A stretch of DNA of 64,000 nt, taken from assembly GCF_006365315.1 (NCBI RefSeq), contig NZ_CP040968.1, forward strand, positions 1,178,001 to 1,242,000, in the 5' to 3' direction. Every line of letters starts with the position of its first letter. The stretch's first letter is position 1. Below the pieces are notes generated by a model. It was not told the origin of the DNA and ran no database searches. It saw only the letters and a program-made list of their open reading frames with translations. This document shows positions 47,396 to 57,245 of the stretch, one piece after another. Made by a program: the position numbers and the translations under genes. The stretch comes from Candidatus Methylopumilus universalis (GTDB taxonomy: Bacteria > Pseudomonadota > Gammaproteobacteria > Burkholderiales > Methylophilaceae).

Positions 47396-47409
47396 AGTAT
47401 AATTTTAAG

Positions 47410-48654
47410 ATGCGCAGCGTATTTATATTATTTTTGTTTATGTTAGAACTAGCCTCAAAAAGTGCATGGGGCGAAGCTCAATACGGCCTTCAAGATCTTA
47501 TTGATATTGCAAAAAGAGAAAATCCTATTTTAGATGTTCTGAAAGCCAAGGAGGATGCAGCTAGATCAAGTGTTGTAACTGCTGAATCTTATCTTAATCC
47601 TGAAATTGAGGTCGGTACAGGACCCTCCCGATTCAGAACTCCAAATACGAGCACCAATCAACGCAGAAATTATGGGGTCAATATATCCCAACCTCTCGAG
47701 TTTCCAAATGTGCGTGGTGCAAAAAAAGCGGTTGCTGAATCAAGAGTTAATTACGCTTCATCTGTCACTGAGGCAACAATGATTAATTTGTCATTGCAAA
47801 TTAAAAAGGCTTTCTATGATGTGCTTCAAAATGAAGCTGTCTTAAAAATTGCTGAGGGAGACCGTGATGCATTGAAAAATATCCGCGAAAAAGTTGCGCT
47901 CCGAGTAGAAGTTGGTGAAGCGCCGAGATATGAATTAATTAAAGCAGATACAGAATTAGTTGCAGCTCAAAGAGATGCAGATGCAGCTTTATTAAGAATC
48001 TCTGAGAGTAAGTTTTATCTTAGGGGCTTGGTCAGTAAATCACTTACAGATTCATTTGGTTTAGTAGGCTCGCTCCCTCCAAGCGATATAAACCTTAATG
48101 CTGATTTTTTAAAAAATGAGATTTCCAAAAGTCCTAAATTAAAACAAATTAAAGCCTCCGCAGATGTTGCGGAAAATCGATTGCGCCTAGAGGAAAAACT
48201 TATTAATCCAGGATTAACGCTTAATGCTGGAGTGGATCAAGATCCAGATATTACTAGCTACCGTTTTGGCATAAGCATTCCTATTCCTATTTGGAATCGA
48301 AGACAAGGTCAAATAGGAGAAGCGGCGGCTGGATATAGGGAACTGCAGGCTCAATATACAGACCAAGAATTAGCTCTAAAGCGAGATATTGAGTCTGCTT
48401 TTCAGCGCTACCTCATCGCTCAACAACAGGTAAAAACTTTTGAGTCGGGTCTTCTGGAGCAAGCAGAGTCAGTCTTAAAAGTTGCTGAGTCAGCTTATCG
48501 CTATGGGGAACGAGGTATTCTCGAATACTTAGATGCACAAAGAACTTTCCGTTTGGTTCGTAAAGATTATCTAGCATCAAAATATGATTACGTTGTAGCT
48601 ATTTTAGAAATTGAACAATTATTAGGTATGGATATCCTGGAGAATAAAATTTAA
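47410..48654 (+). CDS. CzcC-like TolC family outer-membrane factor
   Basis: A 414-residue OEP protein with a signal peptide (FILFLFMLELASKSAWGEA) and two coiled-coil repeats: YGLQDLIDIAKRENPILDVL, EVGTGPSRFRTPNT, KVALRVEVGEAPRYELIKAD and ESAYRYGERGILEYLDAQRT. The spacing of the last motif is typical of heavy-metal-efflux outer factors. First of the RND trio. Confidence 0.9.
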   Translation: MRSVFILFLFMLELASKSAWGEAQYGLQDLIDIAKRENPILDVLKAKEDAARSSVVTAESYLNPEIEVGTGPSRFRTPNTSTNQRRNYGVNISQPLEFPNVRGAKKAVAESRVNYASSVTEATMINLSLQIKKAFYDVLQNEAVLKIAEGDRDALKNIREKVALRVEVGEAPRYELIKADTELVAAQRDADAALLRISESKFYLRGLVSKSLTDSFGLVGSLPPSDINLNADFLKNEISKSPKLKQIKASADVAENRLRLEEKLINPGLTLNAGVDQDPDITSYRFGISIPIPIWNRRQGQIGEAAAGYRELQAQYTDQELALKRDIESAFQRYLIAQQQVKTFESGLLEQAESVLKVAESAYRYGERGILEYLDAQRTFRLVRKDYLASKYDYVVAILEIEQLLGMDILENKI

Positions 48655-49797
48655 ATGAAAAAACTAGTTACCCAATTATTTTTGATCCTCGTGAGCATAT
48701 GCTTACTTTCAGCTTGTTCGAAATCGGATAAAGTCAGCGAGCAAAAAAAAATAGATCCGTTAGAGATTATTATTACCCCGGAAATCCAGAAACAAACTAA
48801 AAATGAAGTCGTTAAATATCAAGATATCGGAGAAACGCTTATGATTCCCGGTCGCCTTGAAACACAAAATCGAAAACTTGCAAAAATTGGCTCCCCTATT
48901 ACAGGTAGAGTTAGCGATCTTTATGTCAGCCTTGGTGATGTGGTAAAAAAAGGCCAGGTGCTTGCAAAAGTAAATAGTATTGAACTCACTCAAACACAAC
49001 TTACACTCATTAAATCAACTCAGCTCATTGGACTTAAAACAAAAGCGGTTGAGCGCGCTAAGCTTCTATTCGAAGCAGATGTCATTAGTAAAGCTGAGAT
49101 GTTACGTATTGAAAACGAGCTTGAAGCAGTTAAAGCAGATTACAGAGCGAGTCGCGACCAGCTTGTAGTATTAGGTATGAATGAAAAAGCGTTAGAAAAA
49201 TTAGAATCTTCAGGTCAAATCAATTCATATGGTGACGTGATTAGTCGGTTTGACGGCATCATCATTTCTCGCACAATTAATTTAGGTCAAATTGTGAATC
49301 CTCAAGATAATTTATTCCATGTAGCTGATCTTACAAAATTATGGGCTGTTGCTAACATTCCTGAACAGCAAGCATCTTTTATTCAAAAAGATGAACTGGT
49401 GACCATTGAAATTCCTGCACTAGATCATAAAAAAATTGACGCAAAGATTATATTTGAGGGAAGTATTGTTGATCCAGAAACTCGTACTGTGATGGTTCGC
49501 GCTGAAATAGATAATCAAAATTTGTCTTTAAAACCCGATATGCTCACTTCGATGTATATCCAGTCAAAAAAAGTTTCAAAGCTTGCTGTTCCTGTCTCAG
49601 CTGTTGTGAGAGAGAACGATCGAAATTATGTTTTTATCCAGAACAGTCCAAAAACATACAGACTGAGAGAAGTTCAATTAGGACATAAAGATGGAAATCT
49701 CATTACTATATTAAGTGGCATAGCTGAGGGCGAAACCATTATCTCAGACGGTGCTTTTCATTTGAATAGTGAACGCAAGAAAAAAGAGCTTGAATAA
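48655..49797 (+). CDS. CzcB-like RND periplasmic adaptor (lipoprotein)
   Basis: A 380-residue membrane-fusion protein with a lipobox (LFLILVSICLLSACSKSD, Cys21). Lipoyl segments are GSPITGRVSDLYVSLGDVVK and SRFDGIIISRTINLGQIVNP; the barrel contains LWAVANIPEQQASFIQKDE and GSIVDPETRTVMVRAEIDN. No His- or Met-rich metal-binding tail is seen, so the substrate is open. ATG follows the czcC-like stop. Confidence 0.92.
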   Translation: MKKLVTQLFLILVSICLLSACSKSDKVSEQKKIDPLEIIITPEIQKQTKNEVVKYQDIGETLMIPGRLETQNRKLAKIGSPITGRVSDLYVSLGDVVKKGQVLAKVNSIELTQTQLTLIKSTQLIGLKTKAVERAKLLFEADVISKAEMLRIENELEAVKADYRASRDQLVVLGMNEKALEKLESSGQINSYGDVISRFDGIIISRTINLGQIVNPQDNLFHVADLTKLWAVANIPEQQASFIQKDELVTIEIPALDHKKIDAKIIFEGSIVDPETRTVMVRAEIDNQNLSLKPDMLTSMYIQSKKVSKLAVPVSAVVRENDRNYVFIQNSPKTYRLREVQLGHKDGNLITILSGIAEGETIISDGAFHLNSERKKKELE

Positions 49798-49799
49798 AT

Positions 49800-52700
49800 A
49801 TGATTGAAAAAATTGTTAGGGGCTCTCTCCAGCAAAGACTTGTAGTTTTAGTCTTTGCCATTGCATTACTCGTCGCAGGATTTTTTGGTGTCAAAAAATT
49901 ATCTGTAGATGCTTTCCCCGATGTGACAAATATTCAGGTACAAATTGCAACACCAGCCCCGGGTAAATCACCTGAAGAAGTGGAACGGTTTATTACCATT
50001 CCTATTGAAATTGCAATGACTGGCTTGCCAGGCGTGACCGACATGCGCTCGCTCAATAAAAATTCACTTTCTCTTATCACGCTAGTTTTTAATGACCATA
50101 CAAATGTCTATTTTGCAAGACAGCTTGTCATGGAAAGATTAATGGAAGTCATGGAGAAAATGCCTGATGGCATTGTCCCTGTTTTGGGTCCAGTTTCTAC
50201 AGGTTTAGGTGAAATATTTCAATATACTCTTGATAAACCAGGGGATGAAAATAAAGAAATTTCTCAAGAAGAGCTTACAGAGAGAAGGACGATTCAAGAC
50301 TGGGTAGTTCGCCCCATGTTAAGAAGTGTCCCAGGCGTTGCTGAAATCAATTCATTTGGTGGCTTCATCAAACAATATCAAGCCCTCGTAGATCCTGATC
50401 GTTTAAATCATCACGGATTAAAACTACATGATGTTTATGTGGCTTTAGCCAAAAATAATGCCAACAGTGGTGCAGGCGTTCTGCCGCAATTTGATGAACA
50501 GTTTCTCATTCGCGGTGTAGGTCTTATTCAAAGCTTAGATGATATTCGCTCTATTGTTTTAAAAGAACGTAATGGCGTCCCTGTCTACATGAAGGATGTT
50601 GCGGAAGTCAAACTTGGTCATGAAGTGCGCGTAGGTTCTTTAGTTAAAAATGGTAACACCGAATCAGTCGGGGCTATCGTCATGATGATTAGAGGGGGTA
50701 ACGCAAAAGAAGTTGTGACGCGTATCAAAACTAAAGTTGATGAAATTAATCAAAAACAATTACTCCCTGGTGGTCTTCAAATCAAATCATTCTATGATCG
50801 AAGTCAGCTTGTGGATTCTGCATTATTTACTGTGGTTAAAGTACTTATCGAAGGTGTGATCCTCGTTATTGCAATCCTATTTTTATTTTTAGGCGATGTG
50901 AGATCAAGTTTAATTGTAGTCATGACTTTACTTTTAACGCCACTTATCACATTTATTGCGATGAACTATTTAGGTATCTCAGCGAACCTTATGTCGCTTG
51001 GGGGTCTGACGATTGCAATCGGTCTCATGGTCGATGGCTCGGTGGTGGTGGTAGAAAATACGTTCCATCGGCTAGGGCACGATAAATCCAATAGTAAGCT
51101 TCGCGTTATATTAGAATCTGCCACAGAAGTTGGTAAGCCAGTTCTGTTTGGTGTAGGCATTATTATTCTCGTATTTATTCCGCTCATGACATTAACTGGC
51201 ATGGAAGGAAAAATGTTTAGTCCTTTAGCGGTCACAATCGCAATAGCACTTTTCATTTCACTCGTTCTTTCTTTCACGCTCACTCCCGTGCTGTGCTCAT
51301 ACTTCTTAAAAGGAGGGAGTGGTGAGGACACTAAAATTATTCAAATTATCAAGGCGCCTTATCTTAAGCTATTGGATCTATCATTAAATAATGAAATTAA
51401 AACCATTACGATTGCTGTAAGTGTTTTCGTATTATCTATTGTGGTTTTACCATTTTTAGGCACTTCCTTTATTCCTGAAATGAAAGAAGGAACGCTTGTA
51501 GCGAGCATTACTCGTATGCCCAATATTTCTTTAGACGAGTCTATTGATATGGAGAAAAAAGCGACTAAAGAAATCGTAAGTGTTCCAGGTGTTTTAAGTG
51601 TTGTTTCTAATATAGGTCGGGGCGAAAGTCCTGCGGACCCTCAATCGCAAAATGAATCACAAGCAGTGGTAAGTTTAAAAGATAAGGATGAATGGCCTAA
51701 AGGCTGGACACAAGACACCATCTCTAAAGAAATCCAAAGCAAATTAAAAACATTGTTAGGGGCACAAATTGTCATGATGCAACCTATTTCTGCAAGAGTT
51801 GCTGAGCTGTCCACTGGGGTGAGAGCTGACGTAGCCGTTAAAATATTTGGTGAAGATATTAAGCTTCTTAAAGCTAAAGCAGATGAAACGGCAAAATTAG
51901 CAGGAAGTATTAAAGGTGCGGCAGACATTAAAATTGAAAAAGTATCAGGACAAGGATATTTAAATATTAATTTAGATAGACAAGCAATCGCGCGCCATGG
52001 ATTTAATGCTTCTGACATTAATGATCTGATTGAAACTGCTATTGGCGGGAAGATTGCAACTCGCGTTTTTGAAGGCCAAAGAAGCTTTAGTGCTGCAATA
52101 AGATTTCCTGAAGATCATCGTAGCGATGTTGAAACTATTAGTAATACACTTCTTACTTCTCCTAACGGATCTAAAATTGCACTAAGAGATTTAGCTTCGA
52201 TTGAAATTAAAGATGGCCCAGCTCAAATTAGTCGAGAGTATGCGAAAAGAAGAATTGTCGTTGCTATGAACGTTAGAGATAGAGATCTTGGCGGTTTTGT
52301 AGCCGAGTTGCAAACTAAATTAGAATCTAAATTAAAACTGCCTGATGGTTATTATTTTGTTTATGGCGGACAGTTTGAAAATATGCAACGTGCATTAAAT
52401 CACCTCGCGCTCATTGTGCCTGTGACTATTCTTGCCATCTTTTTCTTGCTGTTCATTTTATTTAATTCCATTCGTTATGCCACGATGATTATTACTGTTC
52501 TTCCTTTTGCCGCTATTGGTGGCGTATTTGGGTTAGCTGTCACAGGGGAGTACCTCTCAGTGCCTGCGTCTGTTGGTTTTATTGCCTTATGCGGCATTGC
52601 CGTGTTAAATGGTGTTGTTTTAATCACCTGCATTCAACATTTACGAACAGAAGGTATGTCACAAATAGATGCTATTCGTGAGGGCTGTAAACAAAGATTA

Positions 52701-52895
52701 AGGCCTGTGCTCATGACGGCAACAGTTGCACTTCTAGCGCTTGTGCCATTCTTATTTTCTACAGGCCCAGGTTCTGAAGTTCAAAAACCCCTTGCTATCG
52801 TTGTCATTGGGGGTCTTATTACTTCAACGTTATTAACGCTACTTGTTTTACCTACGCTTTATAAAAGATTTGAAGAAAAAAATATTGAAGCTTAA
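49800..52895 (+). CDS. CzcA/CusA-family RND efflux pump
   Basis: A 1031-residue proton-driven inner-membrane pump. Family marks are DAFPDVTNIQVQIATPAPGK, SEEVERFIT-like (SPEEVERFITIPIE), SLNKNSLSLITLVFND, the TM4 motif SLGGLTIAIGLMVDGSVVVV then EN, and GTSFIPEMKEGTLVASITRM. The TM4 motif lacks the first Asp of CzcA (DFGxxVDGAV) and resembles CusA/NolG-like forms, so metal specificity (or metal at all) cannot be assigned. Twelve helices in two halves. Confidence 0.93.
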   Translation: MIEKIVRGSLQQRLVVLVFAIALLVAGFFGVKKLSVDAFPDVTNIQVQIATPAPGKSPEEVERFITIPIEIAMTGLPGVTDMRSLNKNSLSLITLVFNDHTNVYFARQLVMERLMEVMEKMPDGIVPVLGPVSTGLGEIFQYTLDKPGDENKEISQEELTERRTIQDWVVRPMLRSVPGVAEINSFGGFIKQYQALVDPDRLNHHGLKLHDVYVALAKNNANSGAGVLPQFDEQFLIRGVGLIQSLDDIRSIVLKERNGVPVYMKDVAEVKLGHEVRVGSLVKNGNTESVGAIVMMIRGGNAKEVVTRIKTKVDEINQKQLLPGGLQIKSFYDRSQLVDSALFTVVKVLIEGVILVIAILFLFLGDVRSSLIVVMTLLLTPLITFIAMNYLGISANLMSLGGLTIAIGLMVDGSVVVVENTFHRLGHDKSNSKLRVILESATEVGKPVLFGVGIIILVFIPLMTLTGMEGKMFSPLAVTIAIALFISLVLSFTLTPVLCSYFLKGGSGEDTKIIQIIKAPYLKLLDLSLNNEIKTITIAVSVFVLSIVVLPFLGTSFIPEMKEGTLVASITRMPNISLDESIDMEKKATKEIVSVPGVLSVVSNIGRGESPADPQSQNESQAVVSLKDKDEWPKGWTQDTISKEIQSKLKTLLGAQIVMMQPISARVAELSTGVRADVAVKIFGEDIKLLKAKADETAKLAGSIKGAADIKIEKVSGQGYLNINLDRQAIARHGFNASDINDLIETAIGGKIATRVFEGQRSFSAAIRFPEDHRSDVETISNTLLTSPNGSKIALRDLASIEIKDGPAQISREYAKRRIVVAMNVRDRDLGGFVAELQTKLESKLKLPDGYYFVYGGQFENMQRALNHLALIVPVTILAIFFLLFILFNSIRYATMIITVLPFAAIGGVFGLAVTGEYLSVPASVGFIALCGIAVLNGVVLITCIQHLRTEGMSQIDAIREGCKQRLRPVLMTATVALLALVPFLFSTGPGSEVQKPLAIVVIGGLITSTLLTLLVLPTLYKRFEEKNIEA

Positions 52896-52913
52896 ATTAA
52901 TAGGATCTCGACT

Positions 52914-53249
52914 ATGAAAGAAATTAAAGCCATCATTCCCCCTCATCGGTTACCTAAAATTCGCTCAGCCATGAGAAACCTTAAAAATTTCCCTGGCATG
53001 ACGGTCACTAAAGTTGATGGTTGTGGCCACGGTTTAAAAAAAGTCACTGATGATTTAAAACAAGAGTTAACAGACTACACACCAAAAATTCTCATTCAAA
53101 TGCTAACACCTGATGATCTAGTTGAAGGTATTTTACAAATTATTGTCGAAGTTGCACATACAGGACAACAAGGCGATGGACTGGTATGGGTGACTCCCAT
53201 TGAGCGTATGATTCGTCTATCCGAAAAAATTATTGTTGAAGAAGCTTAA
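52914..53249 (+). CDS. PII-like protein associated with RND efflux (PII-NG type)
   Basis: A 111-residue PII-superfamily protein: start MKEIKAIIPPHRLPKIRSAM, end AHTGQQGDGLVWVTPIERMI. The T-loop differs from GlnK in length and sequence and has no RGAEY uridylylation motif (GCGHGLKKVTDDLKQELTDY instead). This matches the PII group found beside heavy-metal RND genes in other proteobacteria. It ends the sbtA-RND operon, so it could control the pump, SbtA (like SbtB in cyanobacteria), or both. Confidence 0.88.
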   Translation: MKEIKAIIPPHRLPKIRSAMRNLKNFPGMTVTKVDGCGHGLKKVTDDLKQELTDYTPKILIQMLTPDDLVEGILQIIVEVAHTGQQGDGLVWVTPIERMIRLSEKIIVEEA

Positions 53250-53316
53250 TTTTTTGTAGAATTGAACTTAAGATCTTAAAAACTCATCTAATAATTATTT
53301 ATCAATAGGATACATC

Positions 53317-53811
53317 ATGAAAAAGCTATCGATCGCTCTTATGGTTTTAGCTTCAAGCTTTGCGAATGCAGCTGAATTTTCAGATATGGCAACCGTAAAA
53401 AGGGTGACGCCTCGTTATATTGAAGTGAATCATCCTATTTCTTCATGCCAAACTTCGACTGAAGCTGCGCCCCCAAAAGAAAAAGGTATTGCAGGTGCCA
53501 TTATAGGTGGTGTCGCTGGAGGCTTACTTGGAAGCCGAGTAGGAAAAGGGAATGGAAAAGTAGCCGCGGGTGCAGTTGGTGCAGCAGTAGGTGCCGTCGT
53601 TGGTGACCGTATGCAAAATGACGATACAACTGCGGACACTCGCAATGTAGAACGTTGTACACAGCGTGATAATTACCAAAGAGTTCAAGAAGGCTATACC
53701 ACTGTATTTTCATATAATGGCCATGAGTTTGAAGAAGAAACACAAACAAAGTACCGTGTAGGTCAGAAGGTATCAGTCCAAGTAAATGCAGTTGTTGATC
53801 AACCTAACTAA
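53317..53811 (+). CDS. Glycine-zipper 2TM domain protein
   Basis: A 164-residue exported protein with a signal peptide (MKKLSIALMVLASSFANAAE) and a glycine-zipper region (AGAIIGGVAGGLLGSRVGKG then VAAGAVGAAVGAVVGDRMQN) like Rickettsia 17 kDa antigen/SlyB proteins, followed by a small C-terminal domain (FSYNGHEFEEETQTKYRVGQ). No lipobox cysteine at the signal end. Envelope role likely, exact role unknown. Confidence 0.88.
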   Translation: MKKLSIALMVLASSFANAAEFSDMATVKRVTPRYIEVNHPISSCQTSTEAAPPKEKGIAGAIIGGVAGGLLGSRVGKGNGKVAAGAVGAAVGAVVGDRMQNDDTTADTRNVERCTQRDNYQRVQEGYTTVFSYNGHEFEEETQTKYRVGQKVSVQVNAVVDQPN

Positions 53812-53829
53812 AGAAAGTGTATTTTTAAG

Positions 53830-54711
53830 ATGAAGCGTATCTTTTATTTTCTTGTTACAAATCTTGCAATCGTTTTAGTTCTTTCTATCACCATGCGACT
53901 GCTTGGTGTAGAACCCTTTCTTAACGCGAACGGACTTAACTTAAATAGTCTATTAATTTTTGCAGCGGTGATGGGCTTTGGCGGGGCTTTCATTTCTCTC
54001 GCCATTTCAAAATGGTCAGCCAAACAAATGTCGGGCGCTGTGACGATTGAAAACCCAAAGACGCCTGATGAAATTTGGCTAATGAATATAATCAAAAAAC
54101 AATCTCAAGCCGTTGGAATTCAGATGCCGGAAGTGGCTATATTTAATTCTCCTGTGGTCAATGCGTTTGCAACAGGCATGAGTCGCAATAGCTCTCTTGT
54201 AGCAGTTTCCTCGGGTTTACTTGAAATGATGACAAAAGACGAGGCAGAAGCAGTTATAGGTCATGAAATATCACATATTGCAAATGGTGATATGGTCACA
54301 CTGACTTTAATTCAAGGTGTCGTGAATACATTTGTATTATTCTTTTCTCGTGTCATTGGTTATACGGTAGATAAAGTCGTTTTCAAAACTAGACAAGGCA
54401 CTGGCCCTGCATTTTTTATTACAATGATTATTTCGGAATTACTGTTGGGTGTTCTAGCTTCAATCGTTGTCATGTGGTTTTCTCGTCAACGTGAGTATCG
54501 AGCTGATTTTGGTGGTGGGCAACTCGCAGGAAAACAAAAAATGATTGCAGCCCTTCAGCGCCTTAAAACACAATATGAAACAAGCGCTTTACCAAAATCA
54601 ATAGCAGCATTGGGCATTTCGGGTGAACAAGGAATAGGGCTCAAGGAATTATTCTCGACACATCCAAGCCTAGATGATCGTATCGCTAGACTTCAACAAA
54701 GCACAAATTAA
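53830..54711 (+). CDS. htpX: Membrane protease HtpX
   Basis: A 293-residue zinc metalloprotease for membrane protein quality control. Four helices; the zinc motif is AEAVIGHEISHIANGDMV with the third ligand Glu in REYRADFGGGQL. N-terminal two helices precede a loop with NSPVVNAFATG, a hallmark of M48B. Ends in the FSTHPSLDDRIARLQ motif. Starts 18 bases after the glycine-zipper gene, so both may share envelope-stress expression. Confidence 0.96.
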   Translation: MKRIFYFLVTNLAIVLVLSITMRLLGVEPFLNANGLNLNSLLIFAAVMGFGGAFISLAISKWSAKQMSGAVTIENPKTPDEIWLMNIIKKQSQAVGIQMPEVAIFNSPVVNAFATGMSRNSSLVAVSSGLLEMMTKDEAEAVIGHEISHIANGDMVTLTLIQGVVNTFVLFFSRVIGYTVDKVVFKTRQGTGPAFFITMIISELLLGVLASIVVMWFSRQREYRADFGGGQLAGKQKMIAALQRLKTQYETSALPKSIAALGISGEQGIGLKELFSTHPSLDDRIARLQQSTN

Positions 54712-54716
54712 ATTTA

Positions 54717-55781
54717 TTAAGCGTGAAACTGTTGGCTATATTCACGCACAGTGTTGAGCATCACATCGACATGCTCGGGTGGTGCGTGCTCTGTAATGCC
54801 ATGACCTAGATTAAAGATATGCCCTGATCCTTTGCCATATCTATCTAATATTCTTTTTACTTCTTTTTCAATTGCTTCAGGTTTAGATAACAGAATCGCA
54901 GGATCTAAATTACCCTGAAGGGCGACTTTTTCACCCACTTTTTGGTGTGCCATTCCAATATCGGTTTGCCAATCAAGTCCTAATGCATCAGAACCTGCTG
55001 TTAATTGATCCTCTAACCAAAGGCCGCCGCCTTTAGTAAACATGATTGATGGAATTTTTTTAGTATTCATCATTTTCAAATTGGATAAAATCACTTTCAT
55101 ATAAGGCAATGAAAATTCTAAATAGCCTTGATGAGATAGTGCACCACCCCATGAATCAAAAATCATAATCGTATCGACACCAGCTTCAATTTGCGCGTGC
55201 AAATATTGCGTCACTGCTTCTGTTGTTGTTTTTAAAATATGATGAAGTAAATCAGGACGGCTGTAAGCCATTTTTTTGATCGTTAAAAAATCAGTCCCGC
55301 CTTGACCTTCCACCATATAAGTCGCAAGCGTCCAGGGGCTTCCAGAAAATCCAATCAAAGGCACACGCCCTTGTAATGCTTTTTTGATTTGTGAAACTGC
55401 ATCAATCACGTACTTTAAGTCTTTATCTATATCAGGTATTTTTAATTTCTGAATATCTGCCTCAATACGTAAAGGTCTTTCAAATTTAGGGCCTTCACCG
55501 GCTGCAAAGTATAAGCCTAATCCCATCGCATCGGGCACTGTCAAAATATCCGAAAATAAAATGGATGCATCTAAAAGCGGGTAACGATCAAGCGGTTGCA
55601 ATGTCACTTCAGTTGCTAAATTTGGATTCTTACAAAGGCTTAAAAAGTCACCTGCCTTTTGACGTGTGGCACGATACTCAGGTAAATATCGTCCTGCTTG
55701 ACGCATCATCCATACAGGTGTGTATGGTGTGGGTTCTCTATGAAGTGCTTTTAAGAAGTTATCGTTTTTGAGTTGTGTCAT
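54717..55781 (-). CDS. hemE: Uroporphyrinogen decarboxylase
   Basis: Decarboxylates uroporphyrinogen III to coproporphyrinogen III in heme synthesis. 354 residues with [19 protein letters not shown] (substrate-binding Arg), [17 protein letters not shown] with the catalytic Asp, [18 protein letters not shown] and [19 protein letters not shown]. Converges with htpX, five bases apart. With hemL at 62 kb it is one of two heme genes here. Confidence 0.97.
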   Translation of the reverse strand: MTQLKNDNFLKALHREPTPYTPVWMMRQAGRYLPEYRATRQKAGDFLSLCKNPNLATEVTLQPLDRYPLLDASILFSDILTVPDAMGLGLYFAAGEGPKFERPLRIEADIQKLKIPDIDKDLKYVIDAVSQIKKALQGRVPLIGFSGSPWTLATYMVEGQGGTDFLTIKKMAYSRPDLLHHILKTTTEAVTQYLHAQIEAGVDTIMIFDSWGGALSHQGYLEFSLPYMKVILSNLKMMNTKKIPSIMFTKGGGLWLEDQLTAGSDALGLDWQTDIGMAHQKVGEKVALQGNLDPAILLSKPEAIEKEVKRILDRYGKGSGHIFNLGHGITEHAPPEHVDVMLNTVREYSQQFHA

Positions 55782-55817
55782 AGGTGATTTTAAAACTTAA
55801 AAATAAAGTTTTAAAAA

Positions 55818-57245
55818 TTAACGTGGAAGGGTAGATATTCCCATCAAGAATTCATCCACTGCGCGTGCGCATTGACGACCTTCGCGAATCGCCCATACAA
55901 CTAAAGATTGACCACGACGGATATCGCCTGCTGCAAAGACTTTAGCTTTCGATGTAATATAAGCATCTTTACCTTCTGTAGAAGCTTTCACATTACCGCG
56001 CTGATCTTTATCTACACCAAAAAGGTCTAACATTTTTTGTTGTGGGCTCACAAAACCCATTGCGAGCAATACAAGATCAGCTTTCAATGTAAATTCTGAA
56101 TTGGGTACTTCCACCATCTTGCCATCTTTCCATTCAACGCGAGCTGCAATGATTTCTTTAACCTTGCCGTTTTCACCTACAAAACTTTTTGTAGTGACTG
56201 ACCAATCACGATCACAACCTTCTTCATGAGAGCTTGATGTGCGGAGCTTAAGTGGCCAATTCGGCCATACCATCTCCTTGTTTTCTTTCACTGGGGGCTG
56301 TGGCATCAATTCGAATTGCGTGACTGACGTTGCATGATGACGATTTGATGTGCCCACACAGTCAGAGCCTGTGTCACCACCACCAATGACAACGACGTGT
56401 TTATCTGTCGCTAAAATTTGATTTTGTAATTTGTCGCCTGCCACCACTTTATTTTGTTGTGGTAAAAAATCCATCGCAAACATAACACCATTAAGTTCAC
56501 GTCCAGGCACAGGTAAATCGCGAGGATGCTCTGCACCGCCAGCCAAAATGACTGCATCGTAGTTATTTGTAAGTTCTTCAGGCTTAACATTTTCACCGAT
56601 GTTTTGGTTTACTTTGAAAAGAACGCCTTCAGCTTCCATTTGTTTAACCCTGCGATCGATATGTGTTTTTTCCATTTTGAAATCAGGGATACCATAACGA
56701 AGAAGCCCGCCAATGCGATCATTTTTTTCATATACAGTGACTGCATGTCCGACGCGAGCGAGCTGCTGTGCCGCTGCCATACCTGCTGGACCGGAACCCA
56801 CAATGGCAATTTTTTTATTAGTTTTTGATGTTGAAATTAAAGGTTTTACCCAATTATTTTCCCAAGCCTTGTCAATAATGGCATGTTCGATCGATTTAAT
56901 TCCGACAGCATCATCATTGATATTAAGTGTACATGCAGCTTCACATGGAGCGGGACAAATACGGCCCGTAAATTCTGGAAAGTTGTTTGTAGAATGTAAA
57001 ACTTCTATCGCTTCTTCCCAATTTTGGTTATAAATTAAATCATTCCAGTCAGGGATGATGTTATTAATTGGGCAGCCTGTTGTGCAAAATGGAATGCCAC
57101 AATCCATGCAACGCGCACCTTGTTTTTTAGCTTCGTCATCACTTAGATGAAGCACAAACTCTTTATAATTTTTTAAACGTTCTTGTGGTGGTATGTTTTG
57201 TTCGCTGATGCGATCAAATTCCATGAAGCCAGTGACTTTACCCAT
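55818..57245 (-). CDS. gltD: Glutamate synthase small subunit
   Basis: FAD/NADPH-binding beta subunit that feeds electrons to GltB. 475 residues: N-terminal iron-sulfur cysteines ([33 protein letters not shown]), FAD fold [25 protein letters not shown] fold [16 protein letters not shown] and the C-terminal [18 protein letters not shown]. It overlaps the gltB stop by one base. Confidence 0.97.
   Translation of the reverse strand: MGKVTGFMEFDRISEQNIPPQERLKNYKEFVLHLSDDEAKKQGARCMDCGIPFCTTGCPINNIIPDWNDLIYNQNWEEAIEVLHSTNNFPEFTGRICPAPCEAACTLNINDDAVGIKSIEHAIIDKAWENNWVKPLISTSKTNKKIAIVGSGPAGMAAAQQLARVGHAVTVYEKNDRIGGLLRYGIPDFKMEKTHIDRRVKQMEAEGVLFKVNQNIGENVKPEELTNNYDAVILAGGAEHPRDLPVPGRELNGVMFAMDFLPQQNKVVAGDKLQNQILATDKHVVVIGGGDTGSDCVGTSNRHHATSVTQFELMPQPPVKENKEMVWPNWPLKLRTSSSHEEGCDRDWSVTTKSFVGENGKVKEIIAARVEWKDGKMVEVPNSEFTLKADLVLLAMGFVSPQQKMLDLFGVDKDQRGNVKASTEGKDAYITSKAKVFAAGDIRRGQSLVVWAIREGRQCARAVDEFLMGISTLPR

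Noticed and set aside
51641-52018. Minus-strand 125-codon ORF inside the RND pump gene
   Set aside because: Antisense shadow of a conserved pump domain.
52914-53249. Naming the PII-like protein SbtB because sbtA is in the operon
   Set aside because: It is directly behind the RND pump gene and resembles the RND-linked PII group; the C-terminal cysteine motif of many SbtB proteins is missing.
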